From Opitutaceae bacterium (GTDB lineage Bacteria > Verrucomicrobiota > Verrucomicrobiia > Opitutales > Opitutaceae), in assembly GCA_002694885.1 (NCBI GenBank), contig NZNM01000129.1:1-37909 (forward strand): DNA of 37,909 nucleotides, read 5' to 3'. The notes beneath the pieces are model-generated. The model did no database searches, was not told the DNA's origin, and saw only the letters and a program-made list of their open reading frames with translations. Position numbers and translations under genes: made by a program. Position 1 is the first letter of the stretch. Every line of letters begins with the position of its first letter. Shown piece after piece: positions 25,813 to 34,821 of the stretch.

Positions 25813-27957
25813 ATGGTTGAAGCTCCCGCAGATATTTCCACGAAAAATGGCTCTGGTCGCCCAGTGCCGATGGAGTGGACACGCAATATAGGAATTGCGG
25901 CTCATATCGATGCGGGAAAGACAACCACCACCGAGCGCATTCTATATTATACAGGGGTAGTCCATAAGATTGGTGAAGTTCATGACGGCAATGCGGTCAC
26001 GGATTTTATGGAGCAGGAGCGCGAGCGCGGTATTACAATCACCTCAGCCGCGATCTCCTGCAAATGGACTGGTCGATCGGGGCCTTTTGAGAGCATAGAT
26101 CACCAAATCAATATAATTGACACCCCGGGCCACGTGGATTTCACGGCGGAGGTGGAGCGATCGCTTCGGGTACTGGACGGCGCCGTAGCAGTATTCTGCG
26201 CGGTGGCAGGTGTTCAGCCCCAGTCTGAGACCGTATGGCGTCAGGCGGATAAGTACCATGTGCCTCGCATAGCGTTCATTAATAAGATGGACCGCGTGGG
26301 AGCCAATTTCCTCGGAGCTATAGAGGACATGCGATCGAAGTTGGGAGCCAACGCTCATCCATTGTTTCTCAATATCGGCTCCGAAGACCATTTTAGCGGA
26401 CTGATTGATCTTGTAGGGCTTAAGGCTTTCAAATTCGACGAATCAGATAAGTTGGGTGTTAGCGTAATCGATTGCGAGATACCCGGGGATATGCAGCCAG
26501 AGGTGGATGCGATGCGCGAATCCCTAATTGAAGCGGTCGCGGATTTCGATGACGCCCTTGCTGAAAAGTATTTGAATGGCGAGGAGATCGCTGAATACGA
26601 GCTCGTTCTAGCAATTCGTAAAGCGACCTTGTCGCGAGAATTCGTAGGCGTGATTCCTGGATCGGCTTTCAAGAACAAGGGCGTGCAGAATTTACTGGAT
26701 GCAGTCGTCAACTATCTCCCCAGCCCGCTCGACATGCCTCCTGTGCAGGGCCGTGACAGCAATGGGCAATCCGTTTCCATGGAGCCGGATGACGATGGCA
26801 AGGCGACGGCTCTCGCCTTCAAGCTCTGGAGCGACCCCTTTGTAGGAAAGCTTGTTTTTATCCGGGTATACAGTGGCACCATCAAAAAGGGCGACATGCT
26901 GATGAACCCGCGGACGGGGAAATCCGAACGCGTTAGTCGTCTCCTGATTATGAAGGCGGATAGCCGAGAGGATGTCGATGTCGTTCGGTCGGGCGATATT
27001 TGCGCAGCTATCGGTATCAAGAACGTGCATACGGGTGATACGCTTAGCGTTAAGATTCTGGATATTGCCCTGGAGCCCCCGTCATTTCCGGACCCCGTCA
27101 TATCGATGTCCATCGAGCCAGCGACGAGCGCGGATCAGGAGAAGCTTTCCATAGGTCTTGGTAGATTGGCGGAGGAGGATCCGACGTTTGTAGTAAAAAC
27201 CGACGAGGAAACGGGTCAGACAATCATTTCCGGGATGGGTGAGCTTCATTTGGAAATCATTCGCGACCGTCTTTTCCGCGAGTTCAAAGTCGAGGCTCAA
27301 TCCGGCAAGCCGCAGATCGCCTATCGGGAAACGATCACGACTCCGGCAGAAGGCGAAGGCAAATTCATCAGGCAATCTGGGGGACGAGGCCAGTACGGTC
27401 ACGCTGTTATCAAGCTTGAGCCAAAGGAAACCGGCGAAGGTGCAGAGGTTCTTAACGAGATTGTTGGGGGCGTTATCCCGCGGGAGTTTATCAAGCCGAC
27501 CGAAGATGGGATCAGGGAAGCTTCAAACAATGGTACTGTAGCGGGCTATCCCGTTGTGGATTGGAAAGCCCGAATCGTTGATGGATCTTTCCACGATGTG
27601 GATTCCTCCGAGATGGCTTTTAAAATGGCAGGGATATTCGCTTTCAAAGAAGCGATGAAGAACGCGGGGCCGATATTGCTTGAGCCGATCATGAAGGTGG
27701 AGGTTACAACTCCCGAGGAGTTTCAAGGCGATATCATCGGGGACTTGAATCGCCGGCGTGGCCATATCCAAAACATGGAGTCGAAAGGCGATTTAGCTAC
27801 AATAACCGCCTCGGTTCCCCTTGAGACAATGTTTGGCTACGCGACGGACGTTCGCTCGCTTTCGAAAGGAAGGGCCAGCTATTCGATGGAACCTTCTAGA
27901 TTTGAACAGGTACCGCCTTCAGTTCTATCGAGACTGACTGAAAGCGCGTCCAACTAG
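25813..27957 (+). CDS. fusA: Translation elongation factor EF-G (714 aa)
   Basis: GTPase that drives translocation and, with ribosome recycling factor, ribosome splitting. The order is N-terminal extension of about 20 residues, G1 AHIDAGKTT, switch [13 protein letters not shown]3 DTPGHVDF, G4 NKMD, then domains II-V. Domain IV carries [15 protein letters not shown], and the C-terminal half contains [15 protein letters not shown] second in-frame ATG at 25870 would remove the N-terminal extension; the longer form has an A-rich leader and is kept. No tuf follows; rpsJ starts 24 bases downstream. Confidence 0.97.
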   Translation: MVEAPADISTKNGSGRPVPMEWTRNIGIAAHIDAGKTTTTERILYYTGVVHKIGEVHDGNAVTDFMEQERERGITITSAAISCKWTGRSGPFESIDHQINIIDTPGHVDFTAEVERSLRVLDGAVAVFCAVAGVQPQSETVWRQADKYHVPRIAFINKMDRVGANFLGAIEDMRSKLGANAHPLFLNIGSEDHFSGLIDLVGLKAFKFDESDKLGVSVIDCEIPGDMQPEVDAMRESLIEAVADFDDALAEKYLNGEEIAEYELVLAIRKATLSREFVGVIPGSAFKNKGVQNLLDAVVNYLPSPLDMPPVQGRDSNGQSVSMEPDDDGKATALAFKLWSDPFVGKLVFIRVYSGTIKKGDMLMNPRTGKSERVSRLLIMKADSREDVDVVRSGDICAAIGIKNVHTGDTLSVKILDIALEPPSFPDPVISMSIEPATSADQEKLSIGLGRLAEEDPTFVVKTDEETGQTIISGMGELHLEIIRDRLFREFKVEAQSGKPQIAYRETITTPAEGEGKFIRQSGGRGQYGHAVIKLEPKETGEGAEVLNEIVGGVIPREFIKPTEDGIREASNNGTVAGYPVVDWKARIVDGSFHDVDSSEMAFKMAGIFAFKEAMKNAGPILLEPIMKVEVTTPEEFQGDIIGDLNRRRGHIQNMESKGDLATITASVPLETMFGYATDVRSLSKGRASYSMEPSRFEQVPPSVLSRLTESASN

Positions 27958-27981
27958 TAAGCATTTTATATTCAAAATTCC

Positions 27982-28290
27982 ATGACTGGACAGAAAATAC
28001 GCATTAGGCTTCAAGGATTCGATTACCGAGTTATCGATCAATCGGCTTCCGATATTGTAGACACCGCGAAGCGCTCGGGAGCTCGAGTATCAGGCCCCGT
28101 GCCGCTGCCGACTCGTATAGAGAAGGTCACGGTGAATAAATCGCCCCACGTGGACAAGAAATCCATGGAGCAATTCGAGATCAGGACCCACAAGCGGCTT
28201 TTGGATATCATCGAGCCAACGGCGCAGACAGTAGATGAGCTGAAGAAGCTTAATCTGCCTTCCGGAGTGGATATTACCATCAACGTTTAA
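27982..28290 (+). CDS. rpsJ: 30S ribosomal protein S10 (102 aa)
   Basis: Head protein of the small subunit that also acts as NusE in transcription antitermination, binding NusB and NusG. Signature parts are [43 protein letters not shown] and [14 protein letters not shown]. It is separated from fusA by 24 bases and from rplC by 98, so the transcript probably continues from the str genes. Confidence 0.98.
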   Translation: MTGQKIRIRLQGFDYRVIDQSASDIVDTAKRSGARVSGPVPLPTRIEKVTVNKSPHVDKKSMEQFEIRTHKRLLDIIEPTAQTVDELKKLNLPSGVDITINV

Positions 28291-28331
28291 GAACTACTTT
28301 ATTTATACAGAACAAACCGGGCCAATTAATT

Positions 28332-28367
28332 TGGTCGCTAATGTGGGTCTAGCAAACGGAGCGACCA
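28332..28367 (+). promoter_or_regulatory. Leader-like hairpin upstream of rplC
   Basis: Eight-base perfect inverted repeat (TGGTCGCT / AGCGACCA) with a 20-base loop, in the 98-base gap between rpsJ and rplC. A short alternative pairing, CCAA (28322-28325) with TTGG (28331-28334), uses part of the left arm. No U-tract follows, so it is not a simple terminator. A ribosomal-protein autoregulatory site is possible. Confidence 0.45.
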
Positions 28368-28388
28368 CTCCACCTACCTCTTAGATTT

Positions 28389-29018
28389 ATGAAACACACT
28401 ATTTTAGGCAAAAAATTGGGCATGACTCAGATCTACGACGGCACTGTGCAAGTGCCGGTTACGGTGATCGAAGCAGGCCCTTGTCCTGTTTTGCAGGTCA
28501 AAACGATCGATAGGGATGGATACAATGCCATTCAAATTGGTTTTGGCTCTAAGAAGGACAAGCGAGCGAGTAAAGCGGAGCGTAATCATGCCAAAAGCAA
28601 CGGGGTTGCAACTCCGCGCACGATTCGCGAGGTGCGTTGCGATGGCGAAGCGGAATACAAGTCTGGCGATGTACTCGATGTTTCCAAGTTCGAGGAAGGC
28701 CAGAAGATAGATATCATTGGCAAAACGAAGGGGAGAGGATTTCAGGGTGTAGTCAAACGCTTCAACGTTAAAGGCGGCCCAGCCTCCCATGGTTCCATGT
28801 TCCATCGTCGTATTGGATCGATTGGCCTTTGCCAATGGCCGGGCCACGTATTCAAAAATCAGAAGATGCCTGGGCGTATGGGCGGTGTTCAGCGAACGGT
28901 CCAGAACTTGAAGATCATGAAGGTCGATACGGAAAAGAATCTGATCCTCGTTAAGGGAGGCATACCTGGAGCAAACGGAGAAACCGTTCTGGTGCGTACC
29001 GCTATCAAGAGCAAGTAG
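28389..29018 (+). CDS. rplC: 50S ribosomal protein L3 (209 aa)
   Basis: Early-assembly 23S rRNA-binding protein whose extended loop approaches the peptidyl transferase centre. Characteristic segments are ILGKKLGMTQIYDG, the loop region GRGFQGVVKRFNVKGGPASHGS, RRIGSIGLCQWPGHVFKNQKMPGRMG and VKGGIPGANG. Length is normal. rplD follows after 22 bases. Confidence 0.98.
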   Translation: MKHTILGKKLGMTQIYDGTVQVPVTVIEAGPCPVLQVKTIDRDGYNAIQIGFGSKKDKRASKAERNHAKSNGVATPRTIREVRCDGEAEYKSGDVLDVSKFEEGQKIDIIGKTKGRGFQGVVKRFNVKGGPASHGSMFHRRIGSIGLCQWPGHVFKNQKMPGRMGGVQRTVQNLKIMKVDTEKNLILVKGGIPGANGETVLVRTAIKSK

Positions 29019-29040
29019 GAGCCTGGAAGGACGATCGAAG

Positions 29041-29673
29041 ATGAAAGTAAAAACCTTTAGCAACGACGGTAAGGAAAGCGGCGACAGCGATTTCGACATC
29101 CCTCAATTCGAGGATGGAAAAGGTCTGCAAGCCGTTAAGGAAGTGATTGTCGCTCAAGCGGCGAACATCCGGCAAGGCAGCGCAAACACGAAGACTCGTG
29201 GTGAAGTTCGAGGCGGTGGTAAAAAGCCTTGGCGTCAAAAAGGGACAGGCAGAGCTCGAGCAGGCAGTAGCCGTTCTCCAATTTGGGTTGGTGGCGGAGT
29301 GGTCTTTGGTCCGAAGCCCCGCGATTACTCGAAGAAAATCAATCGCAAAGTAAGGCAGCTCGCTTACAACCGAGCCTTGTATGAGCGCGTCAACGACGGT
29401 TCGCTCGTGGTGATCGAAGCGCTTGATATCTCGCCCGCCAAAACCAAGGTAGCTAGTGAAATCGTTAGAGGAATCTCTTCCGAAGGTAACACGTTAGTGG
29501 TAGACAAAGCCTTTAGCGAAACGTCTTTGCGTGCGTTGAGGAACTTGAGCGGCGTTGTTTTGGAAGAAGCAGCGGTCGTCAGCGTTTCCGATCTGGCGGA
29601 TTTTCAGAAGATAATCGTGACGCGGCAAGCAATGGATGAGCTCGTAAGCCGTACGAAAGGAGAGTCCAAATGA
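29041..29673 (+). CDS. rplD: 50S ribosomal protein L4 (210 aa)
   Basis: Lines the polypeptide exit tunnel with its extended loop; in E. coli it also represses the S10 operon. The loop region TRGEVRGGGKKPWRQKGTGRARAGSSRSPIWVGGGVVFGP is conserved. The C-terminal Rossmann-like domain includes LVVIEALDIS and TLVVDKA. Its stop overlaps the rplW start by four bases (ATGA), indicating coupling. Confidence 0.98.
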   Translation: MKVKTFSNDGKESGDSDFDIPQFEDGKGLQAVKEVIVAQAANIRQGSANTKTRGEVRGGGKKPWRQKGTGRARAGSSRSPIWVGGGVVFGPKPRDYSKKINRKVRQLAYNRALYERVNDGSLVVIEALDISPAKTKVASEIVRGISSEGNTLVVDKAFSETSLRALRNLSGVVLEEAAVVSVSDLADFQKIIVTRQAMDELVSRTKGESK

Positions 29674-29957
29674 TTCAAGCGGATAGAATTTTGAAATCAC
29701 TTCGGCTAACCGAAAAGTCGAACCTGCAATCGGCGGAGATTGGCCAGTACACATTCGATGTATTCAAGGATGCCAACAAGTTTGCCATCAAATCGGCTGT
29801 TGAGAAAGTTTTCGATGTATCGGTAACGCGGGTGAATATCATCAATCAGAAGGGGAAGCCCACTCGTAACCGGAAGACGGGAAAATCGAATTACAAGTCA
29901 GACTACAAAAAAGCGGTCGTCACCTTGAAGACTGGCGACACGATTGAAGTCGTATAA
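29670..29957 (+). CDS. rplW: 50S ribosomal protein L23 (95 aa)
   Basis: Sits at the tunnel exit and docks signal recognition particle and trigger factor. Visible are the LTEKSN segment, YTFDVFKDANKFAIKSAVEKVFDVSVTRVN and the basic extended loop KGKPTRNRKTGKSNYKSDYKKAVVTL. AAAGGAGA at 29656-29663 lies six bases before the ATG. The start overlaps the rplD stop. Confidence 0.97.
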   Translation: MIQADRILKSLRLTEKSNLQSAEIGQYTFDVFKDANKFAIKSAVEKVFDVSVTRVNIINQKGKPTRNRKTGKSNYKSDYKKAVVTLKTGDTIEVV

Positions 29958-29974
29958 ACGAATAGGATACAAAA

Positions 29975-30829
29975 ATGGCTATCGTAAAATTTAGACCGAT
30001 CACCCCGACTCAGCGATTCGCTGAGCTTCAAAAGAGGGAGATAACCCAGAAGCGTCCTGAAAAGAAGCTTACGAAATCCTACAGCAAGTCCGCAGGGCGC
30101 AATTGCTATGGAAGACTCACTTCTCGGAGACGGGGAGGTGGGCACAAGCGTTTGCTTCGCATCGTCGATTTCAAGCGCAACAAATTCGATATTCCGGCCA
30201 AAGTTCAAGCGATTGAATACGACCCAGGCCGTTCAGCCTACATTGCCTTGCTAGCGTACGCTGATGGAGAAAAGCGCTACATCATTGCTCCCGAAGGAGT
30301 AAAGGTAGGGGACAAGGTATTGTCGTCCCAAAACGCTATCGATTTCAATCCTGGAAATGCAATGCCCCTGGAGCACATTCCTCCTGCCACGCGTTTGCAT
30401 GCAGTGGAATTGCTTCCTGGCAAAGGAGCTCAATTGGCTCGTTCCGCTGGAAACTCATTGGAGCTAGTGAATATCGAAGGCGATCACGCCCAGCTACGAC
30501 TCCCTTCCGGTGAAGTGCGTCTTGTTAGCCGAAAGTGTATGGCGACGATTGGAATTTCCAGCAACTCTGAGCACGGAAATGTGGTTATCGGCAAAGCCGG
30601 TAGAAATCGCTGGAAGGGTAAGCGTCCCAGGGTCCGTGGTGTTGTCATGAATCCGATCGACCACCCCAATGGTGGTGGTGAAGCCAAGAGTAAAGGCGGC
30701 GGCGGTCGCCAAATGCTTATGTCGCCCTGGAGTCAATTGGCCAAGGGTTTCCCGACGCGGAGAAAATCGAAGGAGAGCAACAGCCTTATCCTAGTCCGAC
30801 GCAATGGACGCAAAATGAAGAAGCGCTAA
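29975..30829 (+). CDS. rplB: 50S ribosomal protein L2 (284 aa)
   Basis: Large-subunit protein near the peptidyl transferase centre, needed for subunit association. Conserved blocks are SAGRNCYGRLTSRRRGGGHKR, IEYDPGRSAYIALLAYADG and GKAGRNRWKGKRPRVRGVVMNPIDHP. In the near-invariant DHPHGGGE motif the second His is Asn (Asp229-His230-Pro231-Asn232); the first His, shown to matter in E. coli, is kept. The C-terminus has extra Lys/Ser/Gly residues (KSKGGGGRQML) compared with common forms. It begins 17 bases after rplW. Confidence 0.97.
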   Translation: MAIVKFRPITPTQRFAELQKREITQKRPEKKLTKSYSKSAGRNCYGRLTSRRRGGGHKRLLRIVDFKRNKFDIPAKVQAIEYDPGRSAYIALLAYADGEKRYIIAPEGVKVGDKVLSSQNAIDFNPGNAMPLEHIPPATRLHAVELLPGKGAQLARSAGNSLELVNIEGDHAQLRLPSGEVRLVSRKCMATIGISSNSEHGNVVIGKAGRNRWKGKRPRVRGVVMNPIDHPNGGGEAKSKGGGGRQMLMSPWSQLAKGFPTRRKSKESNSLILVRRNGRKMKKR

Positions 30830-30851
30830 ACCACGGAAAAGAACATAGATC

Positions 30852-31115
30852 ATGTCTCGCTCAATTAAAAAAGGTTTCTTTGTCGATCCACACTTGATGA
30901 CCAAAGTGGAGAAGGCGCAGGACGCGAACGACCGTAAACCGATTCAAACTTGGTCTCGCCGGTCAACTATCACCCCAGAATTCGTGGGGTTGAACTTCAG
31001 CGTCCATAACGGGAAGACTTTCGTTCCAGTTTATGTGACGGAAAATATGGTCGGCCACAAGCTCGGCGAATTTTCGCAATCGCGCATGTTTAAAGCCCAC
31101 GGAGGCAGCAAATAG
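30852..31115 (+). CDS. rpsS: 30S ribosomal protein S19 (87 aa)
   Basis: Head protein that contacts the A-site tRNA region and bridges to the 50S subunit. Typical parts are [64 protein letters not shown]. Length is normal. It lies between rplB and rplV in standard order. Confidence 0.97.
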   Translation: MSRSIKKGFFVDPHLMTKVEKAQDANDRKPIQTWSRRSTITPEFVGLNFSVHNGKTFVPVYVTENMVGHKLGEFSQSRMFKAHGGSK

Positions 31116-31136
31116 TCCACTTGGAGACGATAGCAA

Positions 31137-31472
31137 ATGGAAGTACACGCATTAACTAAGTACGCTCGAATGTCGCCTAAGAAAGTAAATGAGGTGGCCA
31201 GAGTGATTCGTGGCAAGTTGGCGACTGACGCTCTGGATTTGCTCAAGTTCACGCCGCGCAAATCTGCTGCTTTAATATCCAAGACTCTCGAATCGGCTAT
31301 AGCCAACGCGGAAAACAATCACGATCTATCGGCCGACAGTTTGACGGTAGAAAAGGCTGTCGTCGAGCAAGGGCCTGTTTTGAAGCGCTTCAAGGCAGCG
31401 GCTCGTGGCGGTATCGCCAGAAGGAAAAAACGGATGTCGCATATCCGCATCATACTTACGGACAACCAATAG
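31137..31472 (+). CDS. rplV: 50S ribosomal protein L22 (111 aa)
   Basis: Its beta-hairpin narrows the exit tunnel and is a site of macrolide-resistance changes in other bacteria. The hairpin region reads KRFKAAARGGIARRKKRMSHIRI, shorter on aromatic and proline residues than the common form but of ordinary spacing. The globular part starts ALTKYARMSPKKVNEVARVIRGK. It begins 21 bases after rpsS and ends 12 bases before rpsC. Confidence 0.96.
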   Translation: MEVHALTKYARMSPKKVNEVARVIRGKLATDALDLLKFTPRKSAALISKTLESAIANAENNHDLSADSLTVEKAVVEQGPVLKRFKAAARGGIARRKKRMSHIRIILTDNQ

Positions 31473-31484
31473 AATTTCAGCAAT

Positions 31485-32111
31485 ATGGGTCAAAAAACGC
31501 ATCCAATAGGCTTTCGCCTAGCCGTTAACCGGAACTGGCAATCACGCTGGTACGCTCCTAAGAACGAGTTCGCGAAAACGCTCCACGAAGACTACATCAT
31601 TCGCGAGAAGTTGATGGAGAAGCTAAAGCTCGCTTCCGTTCCTAAGATTTTTATCGAGCGAGCTACTGCTCGCGTGCGTGTCAAGATATACACCGCTCGA
31701 CCGGGAATTGTCATCGGGCGAAAGGGCCAGGAAATTGAGAAGATCAAAGAAGAGCTTTCGAAAATGACTGGCAGAGAGATCTTGCTGGACATTCAGGAAG
31801 TTAAAAAGCCTGAGCTGGAAGCGAAGCTTGTCGCCGACAATGTTGCTCTCCAACTAGAAAGGCGTATATCCTTTCGTCGGGCTATGAAAAAGGCGGTTCA
31901 AATCGCCATGAGCTTGGGAGCCGATGGAATCAAGGTCCAAGTAGGCGGGCGTTTAGGTGGAGCCGACATCGCTCGAACAGAAATTCAGCGTCAGGGTAGT
32001 GTTCCTTTGCATACGCTGCGAGAAGATATAGACTACGGTACATCCGAAGCCAGAACCGTATACGGGATCATCGGCGTCAAGTGCTGGGTCTTCAAAAAGG
32101 AAGAACAATAA
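31485..32111 (+). CDS. rpsC: 30S ribosomal protein S3 (208 aa)
   Basis: Lines the mRNA entry channel. The N-terminal KH domain contains [20 protein letters not shown], with the GRKG loop. The C-terminal domain has [41 protein letters not shown] and ends [15 protein letters not shown]. It is shorter than the E. coli protein (233 aa) because it lacks the basic C-terminal tail, as in many phyla. Confidence 0.97.
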   Translation: MGQKTHPIGFRLAVNRNWQSRWYAPKNEFAKTLHEDYIIREKLMEKLKLASVPKIFIERATARVRVKIYTARPGIVIGRKGQEIEKIKEELSKMTGREILLDIQEVKKPELEAKLVADNVALQLERRISFRRAMKKAVQIAMSLGADGIKVQVGGRLGGADIARTEIQRQGSVPLHTLREDIDYGTSEARTVYGIIGVKCWVFKKEEQ

Positions 32112-32127
32112 ATTCATTATTTGAGTC

Positions 32128-32550
32128 ATGCCAGCGCTAACTCCATCACGTACCAAATACCGAAAGTCGATGAAAAGCCGCGTTCGCGGCAATGCAAGTC
32201 GCGGCAACACGATTGCCTTCGGAGACTACGCAATCCAGACGCTCGAACGTGGGTACTTCAAGGGCAATCAGATCGAAGCTGCTCGTGTAGCAATTACCCG
32301 TCACATGAAGCGTAAAGGAAAATTGTGGATACGCGTTTTTCCACATAAGCCGATCACGAAAAAGCCATTGGAAACGCGTATGGGTAAGGGCAAGGGGCCC
32401 GTCGATCATTACGTCGCCGTGATCAAGCCAGGGCATATCCTTTTCGAACTGGCAGGGGTGCCGTTGTCGGTTGCTAGAGAAGCGATGAGCTTAGCGGACC
32501 GCAAAATGCCTTTCAAAACCAGATTTATCGTTCGCGAGAATATCGATTAA
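32128..32550 (+). CDS. rplP: 50S ribosomal protein L16 (140 aa)
   Basis: Positions the A-site tRNA acceptor near the peptidyl transferase centre. Features are [60 protein letters not shown], the [21 protein letters not shown] loop and the helical end. The extreme N-terminus (PALTPS) differs slightly from the usual LQPKRTKFR start. It is 16 bases after rpsC. Confidence 0.97.
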   Translation: MPALTPSRTKYRKSMKSRVRGNASRGNTIAFGDYAIQTLERGYFKGNQIEAARVAITRHMKRKGKLWIRVFPHKPITKKPLETRMGKGKGPVDHYVAVIKPGHILFELAGVPLSVAREAMSLADRKMPFKTRFIVRENID

Positions 32551-32571
32551 TCATCGCCAGAGACTAGGTAT

Positions 32572-32778
32572 ATGAAAATCAAGGATATCAGAGAGCTTTC
32601 GATTCCGGAATTGGAGAAAACGATTCGCGATACGCGCGATCAGCTTCTCGAGTTGAAATTGCGTAAGCAAACCGGGCAAGTCGAGAACACTGCAGAACTT
32701 ACTCAGCGCCGGCGAGATATTGCTCGTATGGAAACTATTAGAAACGAGAAGGTCATGGCTGAAAAGGCGTCAGCCTGA
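32572..32778 (+). CDS. rpmC: 50S ribosomal protein L29 (68 aa)
   Basis: Small two-helix protein at the tunnel exit beside L23. The pattern [51 protein letters not shown] is fully typical. It lies between rplP and rpsQ, the standard position, 21 and 15 bases from its neighbours. Confidence 0.96.
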   Translation: MKIKDIRELSIPELEKTIRDTRDQLLELKLRKQTGQVENTAELTQRRRDIARMETIRNEKVMAEKASA

Positions 32779-32793
32779 AACTAGAATTTCGTT

Positions 32794-33123
32794 ATGGAAA
32801 CTATTCGCAACAGCAGAAAAGAACTTACTGGGATCGTCACCTCCATTTCGGGAGATAAGTCCATAAAGGTTACTTATGGATACAAGAGACCGCACCCTAG
32901 GTACCGTAAGGTGATCAATCGCAAGACGGTTGTTCACGTGCACGATGAAGAGAATAATGCTCGATTGGGAGACCGTGTCGCGATTATGGAGACCAGGCCG
33001 ATTAGTCGTATGAAGCGCTGGCGCCTAGTTGAGGTCATCGATAGAGCTCCAGTGTATGGGGAAACCGTGGATGCCGAGGTTGAGGCAGTTGAAGCCGCCA
33101 AGGCTAGAAAAGAAGAAGAGTAA
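32794..33123 (+). CDS. rpsQ: 30S ribosomal protein S17 with acidic C-terminal tail (109 aa)
   Basis: Early 16S rRNA-binding protein with an OB fold. The core (8-85) shows KELTGIVTSISGDKSIKVTYGYKRPHPRYRKVINRKTVVHVHDEENNARLGDRVAIMETRPISRMKRWRLVEV. About 20 residues beyond the usual end form a Glu/Ala-rich tail (AEVEAVEAAKARKEEE). Such tails are known in some lineages; the role is unknown. Confidence 0.96.
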   Translation: METIRNSRKELTGIVTSISGDKSIKVTYGYKRPHPRYRKVINRKTVVHVHDEENNARLGDRVAIMETRPISRMKRWRLVEVIDRAPVYGETVDAEVEAVEAAKARKEEE

Positions 33124-33135
33124 GGAAGAAGGAAA

Positions 33136-33501
33136 ATGATTCAGCTTAGGTCAGAACTTCAAATCGCCGATAATACAGGCGCCAAGCGGGCCCATATGAT
33201 TCGCCGTCTGGGTCAGCGTAAAAAGACTGCGGACATCGGTGACGTAATCGTGGTGAATATTAAGGAAAGTAGCGTTGATGCTTCCGTTAAGAAGGGATCC
33301 GTTGTCAAAGCCGTTGTTGTACGAACGAAGGCTCCGATTCGGCGTCGGGACGGAAGCTACCTGCGTTTCGACAGCAACGCGATCGTGCTTCTCGATAACA
33401 ACGGAAATCCAAGTGGGACACGCATTTTTGGACCCGTCGCTCGCGAATTGCGGACCAAGCAGTTCATGAAAATCGTCTCATTAGCTCCAGAGGTACTATA
33501 A
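33136..33501 (+). CDS. rplN: 50S ribosomal protein L14 (121 aa)
   Basis: Forms an inter-subunit bridge and binds the silencing factor RsfS in other bacteria. Conserved parts are [82 protein letters not shown]. Length is normal. It is almost contiguous with rplX (2 bases). Confidence 0.98.
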   Translation: MIQLRSELQIADNTGAKRAHMIRRLGQRKKTADIGDVIVVNIKESSVDASVKKGSVVKAVVVRTKAPIRRRDGSYLRFDSNAIVLLDNNGNPSGTRIFGPVARELRTKQFMKIVSLAPEVL

Positions 33502-33503
33502 CA

Positions 33504-33761
33504 ATGGCCAAGACACATGTAAAACAGGGTGACGAAGTCGTCGTGCTAACCGGTAAGGAAAAGGGTAAGCGTGGCAAGATTCTCGAATTGCGGCCGTCTA
33601 AAAACCGGGCGGTTGTCGAGGGCTTGATGATGATCAAGCGTCACTTGAAGAAGTCGGAAGAGAATCCAGAGGGGCAGATTGCCGAACGAGAAGGTTCGAT
33701 TCACATTTCAAATCTAATGCTGGCGAGCAAGTTTGATGAACGTCAGTCCAAGAAAAATTAA
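33504..33761 (+). CDS. rplX: 50S ribosomal protein L24, short form (85 aa)
   Basis: Assembly-initiator protein near the tunnel exit. The KOW motif is clear ([24 protein letters not shown]), followed by [36 protein letters not shown]. The protein ends about 15-20 residues earlier than the usual 100-105 aa family length, with a simple KKN end. No frameshift is visible; the short end appears genuine. Confidence 0.95.
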   Translation: MAKTHVKQGDEVVVLTGKEKGKRGKILELRPSKNRAVVEGLMMIKRHLKKSEENPEGQIAEREGSIHISNLMLASKFDERQSKKN

Positions 33762-33782
33762 TACAAACGAGCACTGAAACCG

Positions 33783-33803
33783 TTCCGGGTTGGAAATCCG
33801 GAA
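33783..33803 (+). promoter_or_regulatory. Hairpin that sequesters the rplE ribosome-binding site
   Basis: Nine-pair stem (TTCCGGGTT / AATCCGGAA, one G-U) with a GGA loop, eight bases before the rplE ATG. The only purine-rich ribosome-binding candidate, GGAA (33800-33803), lies in its 3' arm. In E. coli ribosomal protein S8 represses the spc operon by binding at this same rplX-rplE junction. Confidence 0.55.
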
Positions 33804-33811
33804 AATATGCC

Positions 33812-34396
33812 ATGAGCTCACAGAATATAATAAAACAGCATTACGAAACCAAGGTTGTAGACGCGTTGAAAAAGTCTCGCGGCTACAAGAACCAGTACCA
33901 GATTCCGAAAATCGAGAAAGTGGTTTTGAATATGGGTATCAGCGCGGCGCTCGACAAGGCGGCCCTGGAAGAGTCTTTCAAGAACCTGGGTCTGGTTACG
34001 GGTCAGCAGCCGATCAAAACGCTGGCTAAAAAGAGCATAGCGAATTTTAAGCTTAGAGAAGGCATGCCCATTGGCTGCAAAGTTACATTGCGAGGCGAGC
34101 GCATGTGGGACTTCCTTTTTCGCCTGATTGCGGTGGCGCTTCCATCCATTCGCGATTTTAGAGGGATTCCCCAGAAGCTTGATGGCCAGGGCAACTATTC
34201 GCTGGGAATTACCGATATCACGATTTTCCCTGAAATTTCAGTTGAATCGCTCAAGCGCCAAGCGGGTCTTGAGTTGACGATCGTAACGTCGGCCCAGAGC
34301 GATGCAGAGGGCTACGAACTGCTAGATCTTATGGGTATGCCTTTCCGCAAGCGGGAAGGGCAAAGCGAATCTGCTGAGGAGGAATCCGCAGCGTAA
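33812..34396 (+). CDS. rplE: 50S ribosomal protein L5 (194 aa)
   Basis: Binds 5S rRNA and forms an inter-subunit bridge with S13. The family blocks YKNQYQIPKIEKVVLNMGI, FKLREGMPIGCKVTLRGERMWDFLFRLIAVALPSIRDFRG and GNYSLGITDITIFPEI are present. The C-terminus continues past the normal end with an acidic tail (GQSESAEEESAA). The 50-base gap before it contains a stable hairpin covering the ribosome-binding region. Confidence 0.98.
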   Translation: MSSQNIIKQHYETKVVDALKKSRGYKNQYQIPKIEKVVLNMGISAALDKAALEESFKNLGLVTGQQPIKTLAKKSIANFKLREGMPIGCKVTLRGERMWDFLFRLIAVALPSIRDFRGIPQKLDGQGNYSLGITDITIFPEISVESLKRQAGLELTIVTSAQSDAEGYELLDLMGMPFRKREGQSESAEEESAA

Positions 34397-34410
34397 CAAT
34401 TTAAAAGAAT

Positions 34411-34716
34411 ATGGCCAAGAAATCATCCATTGCCAGAAACGAAAAACGGCGCCGTCTAGTTGAGCGTTACGGAAAAAAGCGCTCTGAGTTAAAAGCAATC
34501 CTTGCGAATCCGGACACTACGGACGAAGAATTCTATGAAGCCCAGCGCAAGCTTTGTAAGTTGCCGAGAAACTCATCCAAGATCCGCATTCGCAATCGCT
34601 GCAATGTCACGGGCCGTCCTCGGGCCTTCATCCGCCGCTACGGTCTATCGAGACTGACTTTTAGAGAGTTAGCTTTGGATGGCAAGATACCGGGAGTAAC
34701 GAAGTCTTCTTGGTAA
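34411..34716 (+). CDS. rpsN: 30S ribosomal protein S14, zinc-independent long form (101 aa)
   Basis: Late-assembling head protein. The 101-residue length and [40 protein letters not shown] end are of the long, zinc-free type; the two C-x2-C pairs of the short type are missing (only C549-style single cysteines remain: NRCN and KLCK). The basic N-terminus reads [23 protein letters not shown]. It is followed by an unusually long 105-base gap before rpsH. Confidence 0.96.
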   Translation: MAKKSSIARNEKRRRLVERYGKKRSELKAILANPDTTDEEFYEAQRKLCKLPRNSSKIRIRNRCNVTGRPRAFIRRYGLSRLTFRELALDGKIPGVTKSSW

Positions 34717-34764
34717 TCGCCATTAGCGAAACAAGTCACTCCTATCTAATTTTTACTTAACCTA

Positions 34765-34770
34765 TATAAT
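34765..34770 (+). promoter_or_regulatory. Candidate internal promoter (-10) upstream of rpsH
   Basis: A perfect TATAAT in an AT-rich 105-base gap between rpsN and rpsH. No good -35 lies at 16-18 bases (best match about two of six), so it may be weak or need an activator, or be chance in AT-rich sequence. A hairpin follows at 34779-34807. Confidence 0.4.
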
Positions 34771-34778
34771 CTAAACAC

Positions 34779-34807
34779 AGGCTGAAAGTCTGGATATCGT
34801 TCAGTCT
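34779..34807 (+). promoter_or_regulatory. Hairpin in the rpsH leader
   Basis: Eight-pair stem with one G-U (AGGCTGAA / TTCAGTCT) and a 13-base loop containing GGATATCG, 14 bases before the rpsH start. No U-tract follows directly. It would be in the 5' leader of a transcript starting at the nearby -10 candidate. Confidence 0.45.
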
Positions 34808-34821
34808 AAATTTTATAAAAC

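Noticed and set aside
32930-32950. TTCACGTGCA as a possible parS site
   Set aside because: It matches parS only at the CACGTG core, lies within rpsQ and is far from parB; no good parS was found in the window.
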